64,000 bases of DNA. Origin: Phallusia mammillata (lineage: Eukaryota > Chordata > Ascidiacea > Phlebobranchia > Ascidiidae). Under the pieces are notes generated by a model. That model made no database searches. It saw nothing but the letters and a program-made list of their open reading frames with translations, and was not told the origin of the DNA. Each line of letters opens with the position of its first letter. Position 1 is the first letter of the stretch. This document shows, in pieces, positions 44,476 through 57,411 of the stretch. Position numbers and translations under genes: made by a program. The stretch is from the NCBI GenBank assembly GCA_003260075.1, contig QLIY01000153.1:1-64000 (forward strand). The letters run 5' to 3'.

Positions 44476-47400
44476 ATGAATAACAGTTTAAAATTCGTTA
44501 AACTGTTGCTGGGTTTTCTATTTTTGACTTTAACTGCAAATTCGTTACCAACCGGTAATCATGATAAAAGATCTCCCGAAATATCTGGCCCTCAAGTGGT
44601 AAGAGTACCGTTGTCATTGGTAACAAACCCGCGCGAACAGTTGGAATGCCTCCCGTCGCAAATGACTTTGTACAAGTTCTCAAAACGACGAAGGGCAAAA
44701 TGTAATGACCACAGCCCCGCAGGGTAAGTGATATTCTAGTCTAAATACCCAATGTTAAATAAGGATTTAATTTTTCTTTGTTGTTGTACTGGTAATGATA
44801 ATAGTTTTGTCAAAATAATTCGGCAAAATGACCTTTTGTAGTCTATATTCCCTTTGTTAGTAAGTTGCCAAGTTTGTATGTCTTGTACATATGCTTAGAT
44901 TAGCTTTATATTTTGTATTTGCTACACATTTGTTCAATTAGAAACTTAATATTATCACATAAAAGCCATACAGAAATCGAAAACAGTTTACCATAATTAC
45001 TACAAGAGCCAAAAATGTTGGCAACTATTTTACAACAAATGTCGAAAAACGAATTTTACCCAATAGCTTATAAGTAAGGTGCAAACAGTCCACACTGCTT
45101 CGACCTAAAAGGTCTCATCAGTGCAGCTGGTGACAAGAGATTGGCCGTATTGTAAAGTGTAGCCATCCAACAGCACTCCAGTTTGTTGGGAGTAACAGGC
45201 AAAAAAGTCATGCCTTACCAATTCTGTGCGCTGCCACAACTGGGTGTAAAACACCGATAAAGCTGGCATAACTCAATTAACAAGAGATCTTATGTTTTAG
45301 TTACTACTTGAGAAGACGGCCGGAGAGTAAGCAATGGGTAATATATCTTCCTGGAGGTTGGTACTGCGCAGACGCAACATCGTGCGAAAACAGAGGTTTT
45401 CAGGATCCACAGCTTGTCAGTTCTTATACTTGGGACCAGTGCAAAGAAAGTAAGATAGTTGGTTACATTGCTCAAATTTTCTGACTTTTCAAATTTATGT
45501 TTTTTATCAATTTTTTTTAAAGGATCTGGAATTATGTCGGACAGCAAAGATTACAATCCGTATCTTTTTGACGCTAATATGGTGTAAGTTGCTAATTTTT
45601 TGTTGCCGTTTTAAACCAAACAGTTAGTAGGTTCACATAAATAGTAAGTAGGTTCACATAAATAAAAGTAATGACTAGAGAAGTAATATCTTGGCAATAT
45701 TTTTTGTAAAGGGTATCTGTATGTTCAGGGTTTTTTTAAGGTTTGGTTTGGGTGACCGCTAAGTAGTTTTAAGAGGTTTTTTTTTAAGGTTTGGTTTGGG
45801 TGACCGCTAAGTAGTTTTAAGAGACTTTTTTTTAAGGTTTGGTTTGGGTGACTGCTAAGTAGTTTTAAAGACCCAAGTGTTTCATTTAAATACCAAAAAC
45901 TATAGTTGTAGTTGCAAGTCCAAATTTTGGGAAACCACTGGAGAAATTTTCAAAACACCTTAAAAAAACACTGTGTATGTTATTCATTAAACTGTTTTTT
46001 TATTTGTTTCTTTCTTACAGCTACGTTCCTTATTGCTCCAGCGATATGTGGACAGGCCGAGCACCAAGGCACAATTTTGGAAACGGTAATTTATGCTCAA
46101 AAAACACGTATAGGATTTTTGTTTAAAAGAGTGTAGAATTATTAGCACCGTTAATGGCCTGAAAAACGTTTAATTTTGTGAAGTAATAAAATGTCGTTCT
46201 GGTCGGGCCACAGAAAAACGCAGCGCAATGACAACGACCAAGAAATTGCCCTGAAAAACATTAAACATAAATTCGTTTTATTTTATAATTGTAACTATAT
46301 CTTGTGTTGACCACAGACAATGCGTTGTATAAAACAAATAGGCCGTGGTGTTATTCAGCCCGTTCGCACCGGTTCTATAGAACCGTCTCACGAAATTTTA
46401 TGAGATCAGCGAACCGGTAAGCATTACCGGTTACTGTCAAAGGACTTTTTGTAACAGAACCGGCTGAAAAATATGACTTTTGTGATAGAACCGTCTGGCC
46501 AAAAATTTGAATCCCACCACTGCAAATTGGCCTTTTTACCGTAACCTTTCGTTTTTATTTCAATATGATCGATACCAACAACTTTCAATGATTTTTTGTT
46601 TGTTTTCCAAATCATTGGGCAACTGTATACTTTAACACTAACTAACTTAGATCTTGCTCCTCAATGCAGCATCCTACGCCTTTATGGGATCCGTGATCCT
46701 AGAGGATGTCTTCCGGCATTTGATCACACACAGAGGTATGAAGGATGCATCAGGTATCATCTTGGCAGGCAGCAGTGCCGGAGGAACGGGAGTCTTCATG
46801 AACATTGATCGTATCCAGTCTCTTATCACTGATCTGGGAGTAAAAGTCCGGATCAGAGGGATTGCTGACTCTGCTTGGTATCTTCTGCGTCCAGAAATGG
46901 AGCAACAGGTAAGGGTTTCCAGATTTTTGGTGCATTCACTTGGCATCCATTTTTGATTGCATTAGATTTGGTAAATATTCGTAATACTTTAAATCTTAAC
47001 GTGTACCTCTTGGGGGTACGAAGCACCAAAGCAGGGGGTACGACATGCAGGGTGAAATTATAGGCTATTTAGGCATATTTTTGAAAAATTCGTAACAAGT
47101 CACTTTGTTAAATGTCTTTGTACTACTTACAATAGTGTTTCAATGCATGCATTCAACACCCAAGTTATAACTACACTGAGTTTAATTCCTATTATTACAA
47201 TTTTATTTACTTCCGTCGGCCATTGTAGTTAGGGGCAGGGTTTTTTTTAAGGTTTGGTTTGGGTGACCGCTAAGTAGTTTTAAGAGACCGCAAGTGTAAA
47301 AAAAGAGACCGCAAGTGTAAAAAAAATACCAAAAAATAGCCATATATTTGCAAGTCCAAATTTTAGGAAACCGCTGGAGAAATTTGGGGGACCGTTTCGG

Positions 47401-50400
47401 CCCCCCCGGTCAGGGGGTACGACAAAATTTTAATGAAAGCTCAAACGGTACGAGCGATAAAAAGGTTAAGAAACACTCCTCTAAATTTAAACCACTGGTT
47501 CCCAACCGGGGAGTAAATAAACACTTTAGCTCTGAAAATATAACTTGTAAAGTTTATAAAAGACCCAAGTGTAAATGGTTTTTGTATGGTTTAGTATCTA
47601 CTATGTTGTACACTGAGAAGGAATAAAAGTATTTTGAATTGTTAAAGAAGGATTTCGTCGATAAAGGTTGGGAACCACCGGGTAAAATGATTCTTATCTT
47701 TTGTTATTGTTTTGTTCGGGAGCGCAGGTCTGCGTAAATGGTTGCTAAACTACAATTCCAAGTGCTTTTATATCAAAATTAGGTGTAGATCAAAATTCAT
47801 CATGATTTAACGATTAATCAAGTACAGCATTAATCTATAATCGTTGTTATTTTACATGAAACAGACAAAAAGAAATATTTAGACGCCGCTATATAGATTT
47901 ACGATGTCACCCTTAACTTTGTTTAAAGTGTGCTTTTAGGCCGCGTAAAATCAGAAACAGCGGTGTACAGCGTTTACTTACTGCTTAATTATGCGTTCAC
48001 GGCACAAAATTAGCAAAAATAATTCACCAGCATATGTCAGTTCGTTTCGTAATTTTGTAGACCAATTTAATCTCATTTATAGTGTCCATTTTGATGGGAT
48101 GTTTTTTTCATTCTGGCAGAAAAGGAGGGCTCCAATATAAAATGGTGCTAAGTGCAGAGCATTCAAAACAGTTCATTCTCTTCCCGGGCGCCATTTTGAA
48201 TTAGGAAAAATTCTTCAGAGCAGGAATTCAAGCACTTATTATCAAAGTCGAACTTCTTGACAAATGTCCATTGTTCTCGGGGGGACAATGATGCACCCCC
48301 TGGCACCAAAGGGGGCGTGGGCGCGCTTTTTCCGCTGATTAACGAAGATTACTTGGGAGTAATCTCCCAACAATGAAGCCTTTATTGTGTAACAAAACTC
48401 TGTGAAAAGTCTTTCATCTTTATACAGCTTGAAAAATTATGAGGCCACGAAAATGAATCATGGTTGAATCAAAGCGTACCGCAAGGATTTTTTTCTATTC
48501 GAGCGTTACTAAATTGGCGGAAAAAGAGATTTATAAAACCAATAACAACAAACAAACGTCTTCGGTCATCCGAGTTTGGTGGTAAACAACTAAAACAGTG
48601 GTTCCCAACTTTTTTCGACGAATTTTCTTCTTAACAATTTAAGACATTTTCATTCCTCCCCAATAGACTACATAGTATATAACAAACCATACAAAGATCA
48701 TTTAATATTGGGTCTTTTATCAACGTCACAGGTTATATTCCCAGAACTAAAGTGTCTATTTAACAAATTAAAGTAAATTCCTCCCCTTTCAAGTTTTAAA
48801 ATTGGTTCCTTGGAAGAAATTCCTCCCCGGATGCGAACAACTAAACTAAAAGAATTTTATAACTTAATTCTGACGGAATGCTAACCAAACGCAGCCTATT
48901 GATAACCATAGTGATTTAATGCTAACGCTACAACCTAAGGAAATTCTGCTAGGGGGGGGGGCCCCGGATGCGAACAACCGAACCAAAATAATTTTATAAC
49001 TCTGTTCTAGCGGAATGCTACCCAAACGCAACCCGTTGGCAACCATAGTGATTTAATGCTAACGCTACAACCTAAGGAAATTCTGCTATGTAATAACTAA
49101 CATCTGGCAAACTTTGTAAAATACCGGTGGATAAACACAAAAAGCATTTGCAAATATTTAAAAGCAAATTATGTGAAAATGCCGACGGTTAGGGCCAGTG
49201 TTTTTTTAAGGTGTTTTGTGGGACCGAAACGGTTCCCCAAATTTCTCCAGCGGTTTCCCAAAACGAATAAATAATTCGTTTAGGGGGGGGGGTCCTTTGG
49301 TAACATAGTGATTTAATACTAACCCTACAACCCAGGGAAATTGTACTAAGAATTCCCATCACACAAAGTTTGCTAAATGCCGATGGATGGTGCAAAGAGC
49401 ACTTGCGAATATTTAAAAGCAAATCGTGTAAAAATGCTGACGGTTAGGGCTATAGGCAGGGTTGCCATACCGTCCTTATTTCTAATATTTGTCCTTATTT
49501 TGAAGGGGGGGGGGGTTCAATCCAGTGTTTTTTAAGGTGTTTTGGGGGACCGAAACGGTCCGGTCTCTTAAACTACTTAGCGGTCACCCAAACCAAACCT
49601 TAAAAAAAAAACCTGGTTAGGGCTATAGGGTTGGGGTGAGGTTTTATAACTAACCAAAAGGAACCCTTTGGTAACATAGTGATTTAATACTAACGCTACA
49701 ACCCAGGGAAATTGTACTAAGAACTCCCATCACACAAAGTTTGCTAAATGCCGATGGATGGTGCAAAGTGCACTTGCGAATATTTATAAGCAAATCGTGT
49801 AAAAATGCTGACGGTTAGGGCTATAGGGTTGGGGTGAGGTTTTATAACTTAGTTCCTGACGTTAAATTTAGTCTCTAACCTTATCGTAATCTCACTGTTA
49901 ATTTAACCTTTAACCTGTGCTCTTTACGCCATCCATGCTTGATTCGCAAACTTTGTTTGTTTTGAGTTCATGTGTTAGTATCGGGGGGGGGGAATAGGGT
50001 TGGAGTGAGGTTTTATAACTTAGTTCCTGACGTTAAATTTAGTCTCAAACCTTATCCCCAGTATCAGTGTTAATTTAAATACCTGTGCTCTTTACGCCAT
50101 CTATGCTTGATTCGCAAACTTTGTTTGTTTTGAGTTCATGTGTTAGTATCTCTACTACAAAATACCTGACTTCTGTCTTTAAATTACGGACTCCACACAC
50201 ACACAAACATGAATAGGTTTCCAAAAGCGACCAAACATAGTCAAAACCTAAAACCCTGAAATAGTGTTTTTTAGGGTTATTGTATTAATAAGGATTTTAA
50301 ATTGTTTAGGTTCAATGCAAGGGAGTAAATTGTCCCCAAGTGGCGAATTTAGGCAAGGGCGTCACCGTGTGGCAAGCCAACATACCCGCTAGATGTCACC

Positions 50401-53400
50401 AGAGCTACACAACGGTCACCAGCAGCCACGCCCAGGCTACGCCCCTCGACGAAAGTTGGAAGTGCTTTTTCGGTTACGTAATATATCCCTACGTCACAGG
50501 TAATTGGTTTAATAGTCGCTGTTTTTGCTTTTTTAGTCATGATATTCGCAAAGTACGTTTAGGTAAAAGTTTTTTAAGATAAATAATCAAATTTGGTAAA
50601 ACGAAATTTTATAGCGTTTGTCAAAATGGGGGGGGGGTTGTTTTTGCTTTTTTAGTTATGATATTCGCAAAGTACGTTTAGGTAAAAGTTTTTTAAGGTA
50701 AATAATCAAATTTGGTAAAACGAAATTTTATAGCGTTTGTCAAAATACAGTAAACCACGGGTAAACCGGATTCGATTTTTCGGATCTTTGCCTAATCCGG
50801 ACAAATTTTTTGGTCCAAACGGATCCGGGGGGGGGGGGAGGGCAACTTAAAAGTCACGTGACCTTTGCAATGAATCTTTCATGAGTTGGTCGGTTGCCAA
50901 GCTACTCGGGATGTTCGTATGCATTATAGAATGACTGCATCGCGGCACTATGGGGGGGGGGTGATTTTTCGGATCTTCGCCTAATTCGGCCAAAACTTGC
51001 GGTACAAATGATTTGTAATGTGGCAAGACTTTAACCAATCGACATCGGTTAATGCGGATCTTTGCCTAATCCGGACAAATTTTTTGGTCCAAACGGATCC
51101 GGATTAACCGAGGTTCACTGTAGACTTATTCGGCACTTTTGGCTTTTTGAAGCAAACATTTACAAAATAACAGTAACAGTCTTTGTCAAACGTCACTTAC
51201 TCTTAATTCAAGAAGTACGTGGGCAACTTAAAAGTCACGTGACCTTGCAATGAATCTTTCATGAGTTGGTCGGTTGCCAAGCAACTCGGGATGTTCGTAT
51301 GCATTATAGAATGACTGCATCGCGGCACTATGGCGGTTTCGCGCTACGCTACTCTGCGGTTTGCGTACGTGGACGCGCCGACGGTTGTATAACATTTCTC
51401 CGCTGTTTTAATCGTGACCGCGTTCAAACGTTTTTAAATCTTTCCTGGCCTCGTCATAAGCTAATATTTTTAATAGAGTTAGTTTTGTAACAAATACACT
51501 TGGCATTATTTGGGCCTTGTTTTTGCAAATAGTGTTAATTTTTAGGGGGTTAATTGCACTTTCTTATCCATAACTACACAAGTTTTTTGCTTATTTTCAA
51601 AAAATATCGCAAAATTTTTCCAAAACAAAACTGATCAAAACCGTGTACGTCACAACCACGTATTTATACGTCATTCAAAAACATGACACTCCAATTTTTT
51701 TTCTTAAATACGCCTTCAATCATAGAATAGGCATAATCTATTAAGATGAACGTAAACTCATAACTGGGATCAGCCATGAAGCGTTCATGCAGACCAGCGA
51801 TCACGGCACACTCATACATAACGCCTTCAATGGGCCTGGTGTACTATGATTTATATTAATCTAATTCTCATTTTTTCACAGCTCCTGTATTCGTTGCACA
51901 ATGGATGTTTGACAGCTTTCAAATTCAGGCCGATGATGCGGACTTCTTAGGAAGAAGTAGAGAAAGTCGGTTTTATCTGGGTTACATCAGAAATCTCTCC
52001 ATTGAAATTCGAACTCAACTAGAACAAGTCGAGTAAGAGATGATTTTGGATTTACTACATAAATTAATTCGAATTCTGTCAGACCACTGGTTAATTTTAG
52101 AAAATCAAACAATGCTTTCCGTAAAAAAACAACTTTTATTCATTGTTTTACTGTTATAGACTGTATTAGACTTTTTGTCAGTTGTATTTCGGGATTAAAT
52201 TTGGCCAAAACGGGCCTAATTTGGGCCTGAATTCATACTGGGTCTAATTTGTGCCACATCTTCACGAAATTGGAGGTCTGTTCGGGTTTTGTCTGTAAAA
52301 AAAGATGGATTTGGCCGGGTTTCGAGCTTGCACTTTCGGGTTTGGACCCAAATTTAATGTCACTTATAACTATGGCATATACATGAAAACTATAGTCAGG
52401 GTTGGGGGGGGGGGCCTGTTCGGGTTTTGTCTGTAAAAAAAGATGGATTTGGCCGGGTTTGGAGCTTGCACTTTTGGGTTTGGACCCAAATTTTATGTCA
52501 CTTATAACTATGGCATATACATGAAAACTATAGTCAGGGTTGCCATCGACTTGAAACCAAAAATAAGGCCAACCGAAAAATGTTTTTTATACGAAACAAA
52601 ACAAATGTTTTTGAACAAATCTTTGCATTTATACGAGCCGTGACATATCATATGCAATATTTTTGGCGAAACAATCTCTTTCAGCCACTCCTTGTTCGTA
52701 GAAAATACTTCGTGCATCTCACAACACCTCAGGTCTAGGTTTACTTTAACCTGATGTAGCAGGGATTTGACTAGTAATTGTTGAAAATAAGACAAAAGAA
52801 GGACCCAAGTCAAAAATAAGGACATTTCTTAGAAATAAGGACGGTATGGCAACCCTGACTATAGTTCATAAATACAGTCAAAAATTTGACAAGTGATGGT
52901 AGATATAATCTTTTAACGTCTAGAGTTGTAAGCGGGGCCGAAATTCGACCCAGAAGGCAAAAGTATACAAGCCAGACACAGAATCGTTTTTGCGAAACCC
53001 GTTGTGGCCCATAAGTTGATTGACAGGGCTATAATAAAGAGGACATACAAAATGGACAATAATATACAATGGCTTAAACAAGACATTTTAGGGTTGTTGG
53101 GCATTAGATCAAGTCCAACAACTATAGTTACTCAGCTAGGTAATTTAGATTTAAACAAATTACGGAAACAGATTGTAAAGTCAGGCCCGAATCAAGCCTG
53201 TTTGGTAAAAAAACCGGGGGGGGGGCTTTCAGGACATACAATGGCTTAAACAAGACATTTTAGGGCTGTTGGACATTAGATTAAGTCCAGCAACCATAGT
53301 TACTCAGCTAGGTAATTTAGATTTAAACAAATTACGGACACAGATTGTAAAGTCAGGCCCGAATCAAGCCTGTTTGGTAAAAAAACCAAAGCCCTAAAAA

Positions 53401-54666
53401 GCCTGGCCCGACTTACAACTCTATAACGCGTTCGAATTAAACAATGCCGCACTATTGCGTCATTATGTTATGTTGTATAACACATCGTGTTTTACTTTGC
53501 AGCGGAGTGTTTTCTCCATCGTGTATCGATCACGCCGTATTGGAGCGAAGGTAATTTAACTAATTTGTAGCAAATGTTGTAGTTTGTTCCAACGTTAATC
53601 TAGTTCTGTTGCTATACATTGATTAATTAACCTCAAGTCAATGTTGTAAACAAGGACATCAAGGTCACATCGATTTTAGGACATTCCTGCATCCTAACTG
53701 GTTGCGATGTACCGCGACCAAAGGCAATAAGAGGAGACGTTTCACCTCTTAAGTTAATTGCACAATACGTTTTGATTTACAATGACAAAAGTTACATTCA
53801 AATGTTTAATGACTTTGTAGTTTTACTAGGGGGGGGGGGTTGCGTCATTATGTTATGTTGTATAACACTATGTTTTACATTGCAGCGGAGTATTCTCTCC
53901 GTCGTGTATCGATCACGCAGTATTGGAGCGAAGGTAATTTAACTAATTTGTAGCAAATGTTATAGTTTGTTCCAACGTTAATCTAATTCTGTTGCTATAC
54001 ATTGATTAATTAACCTCAAGTCAATGTTGTAAATAAGGACATCAAGGTCACATCGATTTTAGGACGTTCCTGCATTCTAACTGGTTGCGATGTACCGCGA
54101 CCAAAGGCAATAAGAGGAGACGTTCCACCTCTTAAGTTAATTGCACAATAAGTTTTGATTCATAATGACAAAAGTTACATTCAAATGTTTAATGACTTTG
54201 TAGTTTTACTATTTATGGTTATAAACTCGTTTTTTTCATATGTAGGGAATGGACTTCAATATTGGTGTCTGACATAAACCTTTCAAGCGCGTTTAACTGC
54301 TGGGAGAAGAGCTTACAAGAAGCCGAAAGTCACAATAAAACGTCCTCAAACGATATTATGTCCTTCAACGAGCAAGCTCAATCAGAAACAGGGTCATTTG
54401 AGGTCATCGAGCAAGCAGCCTCAAACAGCACATGGACATCTTATTGGTATCACGACGATTACATTGAAACTGAAGGGTCGACGACTTGTATATACAGGGC
54501 CATAGACACTTCCTGTATACCCCAATGGAACAGATCATGTCAACGACTATTCCTTCACTCAAATGAAGATATTTTTGACTTTCTTGGTGTTGATATCGAC
54601 AGTTTAGTGAGGAGAAATGGTTTTGAGAGCAGAAGCGAATTTTACAAGGCTTACTGCGGCGGTTAA
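44476..54666 (+). CDS. NOTUM: Notum-type Wnt palmitoleoyl carboxylesterase
   Basis: Exons 44476-44723, 45301-45449, 45523-45583, 46021-46085, 46670-46908, 50310-50499, 51882-52032, 53503-53550 and 54246-54666 join in frame to 523 residues, close to the 496 of human NOTUM. This secreted hydrolase removes the palmitoleate from Wnt proteins and so dampens Wnt signalling. A signal peptide (FVKLLLGFLFLTLTANS) comes first. The oxyanion region reads YLPGGWYCADATSC, then VPYCSSDMWTG and YAFMGSVILEDV. The nucleophile elbow GSSAGGTG, GIADSAW, WKCFFGYVIYPYV and the His-bearing SPSCIDHAVLE follow. The C-terminal Cys pattern (NCWEKSL, TSCIPQWNRSCQ) is also as in Notum. The 48-base exon 8 has a second copy at 53886-53933. 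AATAAA at 55262 may be the poly(A) signal. Four or more transposon-derived repeats fill the introns. Confidence 0.9.
45098..45121 (-). ncRNA. Hammerhead-like core motif
   Basis: On the minus strand CTGATGA is followed by GACC, a short loop, GGTC and GAAGC. The stem pairs perfectly and sits exactly between the two conserved boxes, as in a hammerhead ribozyme. The second box is GAAG instead of GAAA, so it may be inactive. It lies in intron 1 of Notum, antisense to the gene. Confidence 0.4.
45726..45973. mobile_element. hAT element with internal tandem repeats and exact TSD
   Basis: It starts CAGGGTTTTTTTAAGG and ends CCTTAAAAAAACACTG. The octamer TGTATGTT flanks both sides exactly (45718-45725 and 45974-45981). 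The left half holds three tandem copies of a roughly 53-base unit with GGTTTGGTTTGGGTGACCGC. Related copies lie near 47238-47400, 49196-49265 and 49520-49613. Confidence 0.88.
46344..46522. mobile_element. hAT MITE (CAGTGGTGGGATTCA family)
   Basis: It is the same family as the elements at 31962 and 33155: GAACCGTCTCACGAAATTTT, GCATTACCGGTTACTGTC and GAATCCCACCACTG are shared. The left end is slightly eroded. It lies in a Notum intron. Confidence 0.75.
47491..47680. repeat. Decayed hAT-type repeat
   Basis: It has CCACTGGTTCCCAACC at the left and GGTTGGGAACCACCG at the right. It lies in the long Notum intron 5, next to a partial copy of the 45726 element. Confidence 0.5.
48596..50300. repeat. 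Repeat-rich part of Notum intron 5
   Basis: A decayed CAGTGGTTCCCAAC element (48596-48840) is followed by several short blocks that recur two to three times around poly-G runs at about 48952, 49283, 49505 and 49983. Two copies of the CAGTGTTTTTTTAAGG element lie at about 49196 and 49520. The recurring AACCCTACAACCCAGGG and GACGGTTAGGG blocks look like nested haplotype copies. Confidence 0.55.
50748..51120. mobile_element. pogo/Tigger-like MITE split by poly-G
   Basis: CAGTAAACCACGG starts it and CCGAGGTTCACTG ends it. Poly-G runs at 50827 and 50952 interrupt it, and a piece of downstream Notum intron (compare 51222-51335) is inserted between them. Confidence 0.6.
51755..51822. repeat. Dispersed repeat, copy 2
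   Basis: It matches 1042-1105 over about 60 bases (ACTCATAACTGGGATCAGCC onward) with a few changes. It lies in Notum intron 6. Confidence 0.6.
52535..52857. mobile_element. hAT element with exact 8-bp target duplication
   Basis: It starts CAGGGTTGCCAT and ends ATGGCAACCCTG. ACTATAGT flanks both sides exactly (52527-52534 and 52858-52865). It is 323 bp and non-coding. A relative lies at 28725-29070. Confidence 0.9.
53456..54217. repeat. Paired copies of Notum exon 8 and flanks
   Basis: About 375 bases at 53456-53828 recur at 53840-54217 after poly-G. Exon 8 (53503-53550) and its copy (53886-53933) differ at four sites, all third codon positions and all silent. Confidence 0.8.
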
Positions 54667-57411
54667 AAGAGATTTGTTTGTAATTTACATCGCTACAACA
54701 AGTGTAAAAAGTTTTTTTCTCTCTGGTGTACAAATTTGATTCCTTTTAACGTAGTTAATAAGATTTCTATGCCAGTTTGTAACACCGATGCAGGTATTTG
54801 TTTGTTTGTTACTTGTTGCCATAAAAAACGACCTTCTTCGACAATCTCTCTTTTTTGTTATAAATCCAAACCTACAAGCTATTGTTACTTCTACTGGGGT
54901 TCCATACAAAAATGCTAAGATATACGATAGGCTTGTCACTTGCTTTTATGTTACCATGTCTTTATTGACCTCAGAATCACAATTACGACGGCTCAAATTT
55001 TGTTGCTTAACTGATGCCTTTTCGAAAGGCATGCGTGTAAATTTGTAGTTGAACTGTTCACTTTTTTGTATTTACCACAACGCCACTCTTTAAAACAAAT
55101 TTGAAACATTTGAAATTTAAAGTGTTAGGCTACATATGGAAAAGTGTGTCATTTTTAGCTCAATTAATTACTTGTAGGTTGTGCCTATAGCCAGGCGTTT
55201 CCAAATATAAATTGCCTCACCGTTGTGTGCTAATGTTACAAGAATCAAGTCAATGCACCACAATAAATCAATAAAATGTCGCGAATATTGTTTGGACAGT
55301 GGGTCGTTTAGTTTATGAAAAGGTTTTAATGCGCGTGATTCCCTTTCCCTAGAACACTATTACAAAATTCAAATTTTTTACAAGTTAAGCTTTATACACG
55401 TTTTTAAAATGAAACAGATTAATGCACTTTTTCACAAAGGGTCAAGTCAACATAACTTTACAAATAATGATTTTTTACACTAATCCAAGCTATTCATGCC
55501 GTTGGCTTCCTAAATATGTAACATACCAACTACAATAATGTAGGTTAAGGTATGAAACGAAATTTATCTTTCTGGTTGCATGTAGGTCAATCAATGGATC
55601 AACTAGGATTAGAAATAATATTCATTATGTTTTGTTCCAACTCCTAACTTACAAATCACTGTTTTCCGTGATAGATATGAAGGTATTGACTAAGCATACA
55701 TTTGCCTAATAAGCTTAATTGGTTTAGTTTGGGCGAAAAATGATTAAAAACCAGCTATATTTTTTACATTTTCTCAAAGGTCGAATTGAAGATGCATTGT
55801 AAATGCGAAACAACAATGATATGATGGACATTTTTTATTGTTTTCAGAGAAACAGATGCTTTTAATTAAAAAGGAGATCATGACTTCCAAAAGAAGGACG
55901 TATGGTAAGCGTACATAATAAAATTTTAAAGTTAGCTACAGTCTATTTGAACTGCAGTAATTTTAACGATTGTGTGACAGCCGGCATTCTGGAATTAGTC
56001 AATTGACGATTTCCTTAAGGCATCATCGATTTTTCGCCAACGGTTTTAATCAAGCAGAGGAGAGTGTGCGAGACCGTAAGAGCAGTAGCTTTATTGCCGG
56101 TGCCTAAAATCGACCCGACTGGTCAAGAAACCTGGCATATGCCACTCACAGTAGCTGATACTTTCACCAAATTAAAAGCATTGATTGCAGCGGCCGGTTT
56201 TAGAGTCCGCGGTCGCTATGGGAGTTTTTTGTTCATAAATATATGTGATGACTTTGTATTGGCAAGTAGGGTAATCAGGAAAGCGCCGGTATTGATTTTT
56301 TAGCCCTAAACTTGGTCAAGATGTAATTAGTATACATTTGATTTAAAAACACAGCCAAAAAATCTTTCTTTTAATTTTGAAGAAACTTTGACTAGAACTT
56401 TTTGTGACATGCCACGGTAGCGTTTAAGATTTTGGTGGGTTAACATTATCAAAAACAAACAAAAAAGAGGTCTATTGAATTTAATTCCATGTGAAACCAC
56501 AAAACACTTCAAAATTCTTGATAAGCGTTTTTATTTTGTCACAGAAAAATATTGTAGCAACTGGGATCACACATATCGATATACTTTTACAATTTACACA
56601 AAGTCAAAATATTACTGTCGGTCCCTTTTTAGAATGTGCTTGGGTAACAGTAACAGTCAAGTGACAATAACAAAAAAACAACAATAACATTAAGTGTTGA
56701 CAACAGCAACACACGGTTGGTTAAGCGCAAGTCATATACACATCTACAGTATTACAACTGCAATTTTTCGCTACCACTGTATTTATTATTTACCAAACAA
56801 CTGCATATGTGTTACCATTTACCACCGGTTTTACTGGTAAATGAGACAAAACTACTGACAACAATAAAAGGAACTTGCCTTTAGATAAAGAATAACAGTG
56901 GAGATTTATATCCACCCAAGAATTGTTTTCAAGCCATAGCAGAGCAACCATATACCATTCACCAAACTAAGTATTTTTGACCTATACATTACTTCTAAAT
57001 GTGGCATTATACTGTTTTGCATAATATTTTAACAACTTCTGACAAGAAAAAAAGATCTCTTCTATTAAACAAGTTTAACAAAACCATAGTCAGTACAATT
57101 TTTAACTTTTAAACAAGTACATATAAATACCAACTTTTTGAATTACAAACGCTTATGCCTAAAACAAGACAAATATATAATTGATTTTACAGGTAAAAAA
57201 CAAATGCACAAAACAGTACAAGGTTTACCAAGGTTGAGCTATAGGTGTTTTGTCAAGTTTGGAACTCGAAAACAAATACTTTGGCTGCTTGAAATATTTC
57301 AACTAATTCATGTTGACTAGGAATCTTCTTTGAACATAAACTGGTTCAGATATCCATAAAATTGGTCAGTAAAATCATTGCGCTTCATTGGAAAATCTGG
57401 CACTACTGGCT
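54667..57411. other. Convergent intergenic region
   Basis: It lies between the ends of Notum (plus) and synaptogyrin (minus). AATAAA at 55262-55267 fits the Notum 3' end. TTTATT near 56782 could serve synaptogyrin. An open frame at 56064-56303 (79 codons, with KLKALIAAAGFRVRGRYG) lacks splice context and recognisable homology. No repeats or poly-G runs are seen in this stretch. Confidence 0.5.

Noticed and set aside
56064-56303. 79-codon plus-strand frame between Notum and synaptogyrin
   Set aside because: No homology is recognised, there is no clear splice partner, and it sits in a convergent intergenic region. Kept only as a remark.
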